From: Sphingomonas bacterium | GTDB lineage: Bacteria > Pseudomonadota > Alphaproteobacteria > Sphingomonadales > Sphingomonadaceae | Reading direction: 5' to 3' | Length of the DNA stretch: 64,000 nucleotides | Assembly (NCBI GenBank): GCA_030149245.1 | Contig: JASBRX010000015.1 | Location: 1 to 64,000 of the forward strand | In this document: one piece after another, positions 59,983 to 64,000 of the stretch | How positions within the stretch are numbered: position 1 is the stretch's first letter | Layout: each line of letters begins with the position of its first letter | Made by a program: the position numbers and the translations under genes | Notes under the pieces: generated by a model | Told to the model about the DNA's origin: nothing | What the model saw: the letters and a program-made list of their open reading frames with translations, nothing else | The model's database searches: none

Positions 59983-62229
59983 TTAGAAGCGGTTATCGCG
60001 GGGAAACCCGACCGGGGGCATCCGTCCCGCCGCCCCGCGCGCGGCGCGCCACGGGGCAAGGTCGGCCTCGGTTCGCGTCCGCCCCTGTTCCCCACCCATC
60101 CGCCAGCTCAAGCCCTCGGCAAAGCGGAACGTGACCGCGTCGGAGAGACCGCCATCGCGATAGCGCTGGAGCTGAACCCCCTGCCCGCGCGCCAGCTCGG
60201 CCAGTTCGGTCATCGGGAAGACGAGCAATTTGCGGTTGTCGCCGATCACCGCGACATAATCGTCCTCTGCCCCCACCGGGCGCACCAGCTTCAGCGTCGC
60301 GCCGGTGCGGGGGGTCACGACCTGCTTCCCCTTGCGCGTTTCCGCGACCACGTCCTCGGCCTTGACCAGAAAACCGCGGCCGTCGGTGGCGGCGACCAGC
60401 AGCTTGGGCGCGACACTCGCCGGGAACAGGCCGACAATGCCGGTCCCGCCATCCAGATCGATCATCAGCCGCACCGGCTCGCCAAAGCCGCGCCCGCCGG
60501 GCAGCTTGTCGGCGGCGAGCGTGTAGAAACGGCCATTTTCGGCGGCGAGCAGCAATTTGTCGGTCGTCTGCGCGTGGAAGGCGATGAACGGACCGTCGCC
60601 TTCCTTGAACTTCGCGGTCTCGGCGCTCGCCAGTTCGGCATGCCCCTTCAGCGCGCGGATCCAGCCGCGCTGCGACAGGATCACGGTAATCGGCTCACGC
60701 TCGATCATCGCCTCCAGCGGGATTTCGCGCGCGGGGGCGGCCTCCGCCACCACCGTCCGGCGCGCACCGAGCGCGGTTTGCGGGCCATAGCGGTCGCGCA
60801 CCTTGGTCAGGTCGCGCTTCATCCGCGTGCGCTGGCGCGCCTCGCTCGACAATAGTGCCTGGAGCTCGGCCTGTTCCTTGGCCAGCGCCTCGCGCTCCTT
60901 GCGCAGCTCCATTTCCTCGAGCTTGCGCAGCGCGCGCAGCCGCATGTTGAGGATCGCCTCGGCCTGGCGGTCGGTCAGCTCGAACTCGGCCATCATCACC
61001 GGCTTGGGCTCATCCTCGGTGCGGATGATCGCGATCACCCGGTCGAGGTTGAGGAAGGCGATGATATAGCCGTCGAGCAGCTCCATCCGGTCCGCGATCT
61101 TCTGCAACCGGTGTTCGCTGCGGCGGCGCAGGACGATGAACTGGTGATCGACCCAGGCGGCGATCGCCTGTTTGAGGCTCATCACGCGCGGGGTGCGCGT
61201 GTGGTCGAGCACGTTGAGGTTGAGCGACACGCGCACCTCAAGGTCGGACAGGCGGAACAGGCTTTCGATCAGCGTGTCGGGATCGACGGTGCGCGCGCGC
61301 GGTTCCAGCACGATGCGGATTTCGGCATCCGATTCGTCGCGGACATCGGCGAGGATCGGCAGCTTCTTGTCGTTGATCAGCGCCGCGATCTGTTCGATCA
61401 GCTTGCCCTTTTGCACCCCGTACGGGATTTCGGTGACGACGATTTGCCAGGTGCCGCGCCCCTGATCCTCCAGCGCCCATTTGGCGCGGACGCGGAAAGA
61501 CCCGCGCCCGGTGGCATAGGAGTCGGCGATCGACGCCGGGCTGTCGACAACGATGCCGCCGGTGGGGAAGTCGGGCCCGCGGACATGTTCCAGCACCTGC
61601 GCGTCGCTGGCGTTGGGCTGATCGATCAGCAGGATCGCGGCGTCGATCAGCTCGGCGGCATTGTGCGGCGGGATGCTGGTCGCCATGCCGACCGCGATGC
61701 CGCTGGCACCATTGGCGAGCAGGTTCGGGAACAGGCCAGGGAACAGCTCGGGCTCATGATCCTCGCCATTATAGGTCGGGCGGAAATCGACCGAATCTTC
61801 GTCCAGCCCGTCCATCAGGTCGATCGCGACCTGGGTCAGCCGGGCTTCGGTGTAGCGATAGGCGGCGGCGTTATCGCCATCGATATTGCCGAAATTCCCC
61901 TGACCGTCGACCAACGGATACCGCAGCGCAAAGGTCTGGGCGAGGCGGACCATCGCGTCATAGACCGACTGGTCGCCATGCGGGTGGTATTTGCCGATCA
62001 CGTCGCCGACGACGCGTGCACATTTCTTGTACGCTTCGTTCGGGTTGAGCCGCAGGCCGCGCATCGCCCAGAGCAGGCGGCGATGCACCGGCTTCAGCCC
62101 GTCGCGCACATCGGGGAGCGAGCGCGCGGTGATGGTCGACATCGCATACACAAGGTAGCGTTCGGACAGGGCGCTATCGAAGGGGGCGTCGACGATCGCG
62201 TTGAAGGGGTCGGTAAGGTCGGTGGCCAT
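59983..62229 (-). CDS. parC: DNA topoisomerase IV subunit A
   Basis: 748 residues. ParC decatenates daughter chromosomes with ParE. The start region is [20 protein letters not shown] and [19 protein letters not shown]. The catalytic Tyr lies in [11 protein letters not shown]. The C-terminus has the beta-propeller repeats and the typical ending VGFPRDNRF. In the quinolone-interaction segment it reads [12 protein letters not shown], so the positions equivalent to E. coli ParC Ser80 and Glu84 are Gln and Asp. The start at 62229 ([13 protein letters not shown]) is chosen from the family N-terminus. Confidence 0.96.
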   Translation of the reverse strand: MATDLTDPFNAIVDAPFDSALSERYLVYAMSTITARSLPDVRDGLKPVHRRLLWAMRGLRLNPNEAYKKCARVVGDVIGKYHPHGDQSVYDAMVRLAQTFALRYPLVDGQGNFGNIDGDNAAAYRYTEARLTQVAIDLMDGLDEDSVDFRPTYNGEDHEPELFPGLFPNLLANGASGIAVGMATSIPPHNAAELIDAAILLIDQPNASDAQVLEHVRGPDFPTGGIVVDSPASIADSYATGRGSFRVRAKWALEDQGRGTWQIVVTEIPYGVQKGKLIEQIAALINDKKLPILADVRDESDAEIRIVLEPRARTVDPDTLIESLFRLSDLEVRVSLNLNVLDHTRTPRVMSLKQAIAAWVDHQFIVLRRRSEHRLQKIADRMELLDGYIIAFLNLDRVIAIIRTEDEPKPVMMAEFELTDRQAEAILNMRLRALRKLEEMELRKEREALAKEQAELQALLSSEARQRTRMKRDLTKVRDRYGPQTALGARRTVVAEAAPAREIPLEAMIEREPITVILSQRGWIRALKGHAELASAETAKFKEGDGPFIAFHAQTTDKLLLAAENGRFYTLAADKLPGGRGFGEPVRLMIDLDGGTGIVGLFPASVAPKLLVAATDGRGFLVKAEDVVAETRKGKQVVTPRTGATLKLVRPVGAEDDYVAVIGDNRKLLVFPMTELAELARGQGVQLQRYRDGGLSDAVTFRFAEGLSWRMGGEQGRTRTEADLAPWRAARGAAGRMPPVGFPRDNRF

Positions 62230-62379
62230 CCCGATGGCGATAGCAACGCTGCCCCGCCGGGACAAATCAGAAACGCGGCGCAGGTGCGCTTCCCGATTCG
62301 GCACAGCGGCGCAGACTCGCCCTTCCGGCGGTTAACCATCTCGCCTATCGTTCCGGCCACGGACCGCAGGGGGACTCGA

Positions 62380-63252
62380 ATGCGAATCGTGGCGGCATTG
62401 CTGGCAATCGTGGCGCTGGCCGGGTGCGAGAGCGCGCCCAAGAAGGATCAGGACAAGATCAGCACCGAGGCCGTCGCCGCGCTGACCGCGACCGGCGGGG
62501 CGTTCGACTATCGCTATGCGTATAAGGTGCCGGGCAACCATGTGAAGGCGGTGGTCGAATCGCATGCGGCCGGCTGCGACAAGCTCGGCCCGGCGCGGTG
62601 CCGCATCCTGTCGCTGCGCTATCGCGTGGACGAAGCGAACCGGATCGCGGCGACGCTGACCTTCCGCATCGACCCGTCGGTCGCGCGCAGTTTCGGCGAG
62701 GCCGCGACCAAGGTCGTGGTCGGCGGCGGCGGCGCGCTGGTCGAGACCGAGATTGCCGGTGCGGATGCCACCGCTGGCGCGCGATCGAACGCGCTGGTTG
62801 GACGGCTGCGCGAACAGCTCGCCAATGCCAAGGCGAGCAACGATCCGATCCAGCAGGATCGCGCCCGCCGGTTGCAGACCGCGCTCGACGTGATCGCCGA
62901 ATCGGAGGCCGATAGCGGCGAGACGATGGCGACCGCGCCGGTGCTGATCACCTATGCCTCCGGCACGCCCGCACCGGGTCTGAACGGATCGGCGGATGCG
63001 AGCTTCCGCGACGCGGGGAACAAGCTGGTGACATCGGCTGCGGGAATCGCGCAGGTGCTGGCTTCGGTCGGCCCGTGGCTGTTGCTGATGGTCGTCGCGG
63101 TGCTGGTGCTGCGGCTGTTGATCCACGGCACGGGCGGCGCGCCCGCGCCGGCCACCGGTCAGGACGAAGACGACGCCTATCGCGAGCCGGGCGAACCCGA
63201 ACGGCGCAACGCGATCCAGCGCTGGTTCAACCGGGACGATAATCCGGGCTGA
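62380..63252 (+). CDS. Lipoprotein, DUF4349-like
   Basis: 290 residues. A lipobox (LAIVALAGC) marks a lipoprotein signal of about 16 residues; AGGGGGA precedes the ATG. The mature part reads FDYRYAYKVPGNHVKAVVES, HAAGCDKLGPARCRILSLRY, then a helical stretch (SNALVGRLREQLANAKASND). Near the C-terminus is a membrane helix (WLLLMVVAVLVLRLLIHG) and a charged cytoplasmic-like tail. This is the DUF4349 layout. The function is unknown. It is a tandem relative of the gene at 63361. Confidence 0.8.
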   Translation: MRIVAALLAIVALAGCESAPKKDQDKISTEAVAALTATGGAFDYRYAYKVPGNHVKAVVESHAAGCDKLGPARCRILSLRYRVDEANRIAATLTFRIDPSVARSFGEAATKVVVGGGGALVETEIAGADATAGARSNALVGRLREQLANAKASNDPIQQDRARRLQTALDVIAESEADSGETMATAPVLITYASGTPAPGLNGSADASFRDAGNKLVTSAAGIAQVLASVGPWLLLMVVAVLVLRLLIHGTGGAPAPATGQDEDDAYREPGEPERRNAIQRWFNRDDNPG

Positions 63253-63253
63253 A

Positions 63254-63277
63254 TCCGCCACGTCAGATTGTGGCGGA
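63254..63277 (+). terminator. Stem-loop after the first DUF4349-like gene
   Basis: TCCGCCAC (63254-63261) pairs perfectly with GTGGCGGA (63270-63277) across an 8-nt loop, 2 bp after the stop codon. There is no long T-run, so termination strength is uncertain. Confidence 0.5.
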
Positions 63278-63360
63278 AATGCGGCATTGTTTAATGCCCT
63301 CCAATGTGATGTATTATCATCGGCGCGGATGAAGCGCTGAATCACGGGAGGCATACCGAT

Positions 63361-64000
63361 GCGCCGAACCTTGTCGCGATCAACGCTGATACTGGCATTG
63401 GCCATGCTCGCCGCCTGCGGCCAACCGACCCAATCGGGCGTGGCTGAAGAGCAAATGGTTGCGCTCGACGCCGCTGAGCCAGCTGGAGGCAAACCCGCTG
63501 CCGAGCCCACTGCGGCGCCGATTGCCGTGACGCTGCCCCGCATCGCCTATATCTACCGCGTCGGCTATCGCCTGCCGGGCGACGCGATCCCTGCGCTGCA
63601 ACAGGCGCATGTCGCGCTATGCGACCAGATGGGGCCCACGCGTTGCCAACTCGGCGGCTTGAACCGCTCGGGCGGCGAGGCCGAATATGGCAATGGCACG
63701 CTCAAGCTCCGCGTCGAGAGCAAGAGCGCGCGCGCGTTTCTCGATTCGCTCAATAAAGCAGCATCGGACAAAGGCGGTCGGCCCGTCGAAACGGCAATCG
63801 AGGCCGAAGACGTATCCAAGCAGATGGTCGATGCCGAGGTCCGCATCCGCCAGCGCGAGCTACTGGTCAGCCGCCTGACCGAAATCCTGCGCACGCGTCA
63901 GGGCAGCGTCGCCGATCTGGTCGCCGCCGAACGTGCCGTCGCCGAGGCACAGGAAGAGCTGGATCAGGGCAAGGCGTGGCTCGCCGAACTCAAGGGACGG
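63361..64000 (+). CDS. Lipoprotein, DUF4349-like, C-terminus cut by the window
   Basis: 213 codons visible. A GGGAGG site precedes the ATG. Lipobox LAMLAACG, then a Pro/Ala linker and the same core as the upstream gene: IYRVGYRLPGDAIPALQQAH, VALCDQMGPTRCQLGGLNRS. A long charged coiled region follows (DAEVRIRQRELLVSRLTEIL, VADLVAAERAVAEAQEELDQ). The two Cys flanking MGPTR match those around LGPAR in the preceding gene, so the pair probably arose by duplication. Confidence 0.82.

Noticed and set aside
61111..62379. Upstream extension of the lipoprotein frame at 62380
   Set aside because: It is antisense to parC, and a clear ribosome site plus lipobox start the real protein at 62380.

Overview
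The window reads as about 64 kb of chromosome from a GC-rich alphaproteobacterium, most likely a Sphingomonadales member (Sphingomonas-like). The basis is the high GC content, a LacI / TonB-dependent receptor / Asp-Asn hydroxylase locus, a complete Rrf2-led SUF operon, alphaproteobacterial families such as UPF0262, DUF2849, DUF934 and DUF1285, a cobA-cysI-cysH sulfate assimilation cluster of the alpha type, and many short palindromic intergenic repeats. Almost everything is housekeeping or core-accessory. There is no prophage, no CRISPR array and no recognisable transposase gene.

Layout. 1-8.7 kb: tail of a membrane pyrophosphatase, an exported EEP-family hydrolase, a LacI regulator, a TonB-dependent receptor with a palindromic operator candidate in front of it, an Asp/Asn beta-hydroxylase-like protein and a large exported M16 peptidase. 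8.7-11.6 kb: acyl-CoA ligase and pyrD. 11.8-19.5 kb: a tightly overlapping SUF iron-sulfur operon (rrf2, sufB, two unknown genes, sufC, two unknown genes, sufD, sufS, sufT-like, sufA, a 50-residue membrane protein). 19.5-27.4 kb: VOC protein, 2-hydroxyacid dehydrogenase, SH3 protein, rlmE and Ppx/GppA, tRNA-Gln(CUG), a GGDEF-EAL protein, thiolase. 27.5-38.9 kb: prepilin peptidase, two aldehyde dehydrogenases (CalB-like and AstD), GATase, nitronate monooxygenase-like protein, glycosyltransferase, SelO, and a DUF559 nuclease-like gene enclosed in 56-bp inverted repeats. 38.9-43.3 kb: sulfate assimilation (cobA, DUF2849, cysI, DUF934, cysH) and an AT-richer patch holding a 57-residue protein. 43.6-48.0 kb: dnaB, UPF0262, a GH25-fold protein lacking its catalytic Glu, cdd, small membrane proteins, dcd. 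48.3-51.4 kb: tonB-exbB-exbD-exbD, which would energise receptors like the one at 2.3 kb. 51.6-64 kb: exported unknown protein, folB, GST, GNAT, JmjC-like protein, DUF1285-NUDIX-cca operon, a second GGDEF-EAL protein, parC, and two tandem DUF4349-like lipoproteins (the second cut by the window end).

The most unusual features are (i) a 523-bp element at 34134-34656: one DUF559 gene between 56-bp inverted repeats that match at 55 of 56 positions and are built from the same hairpin-plus-tail unit as intergenic repeats elsewhere; (ii) a SUF operon interrupted by four uncharacterised genes, two of which look like small exported proteins with a TonB-C-like Cys pattern; (iii) at least seven REPIN-like paired palindromes, some perfect over 26-29 bp; (iv) nine GCGAC words in 136 bp upstream of a glycosyltransferase gene; and (v) three small genes (50, 57 and 39 residues) that a length cutoff would miss.
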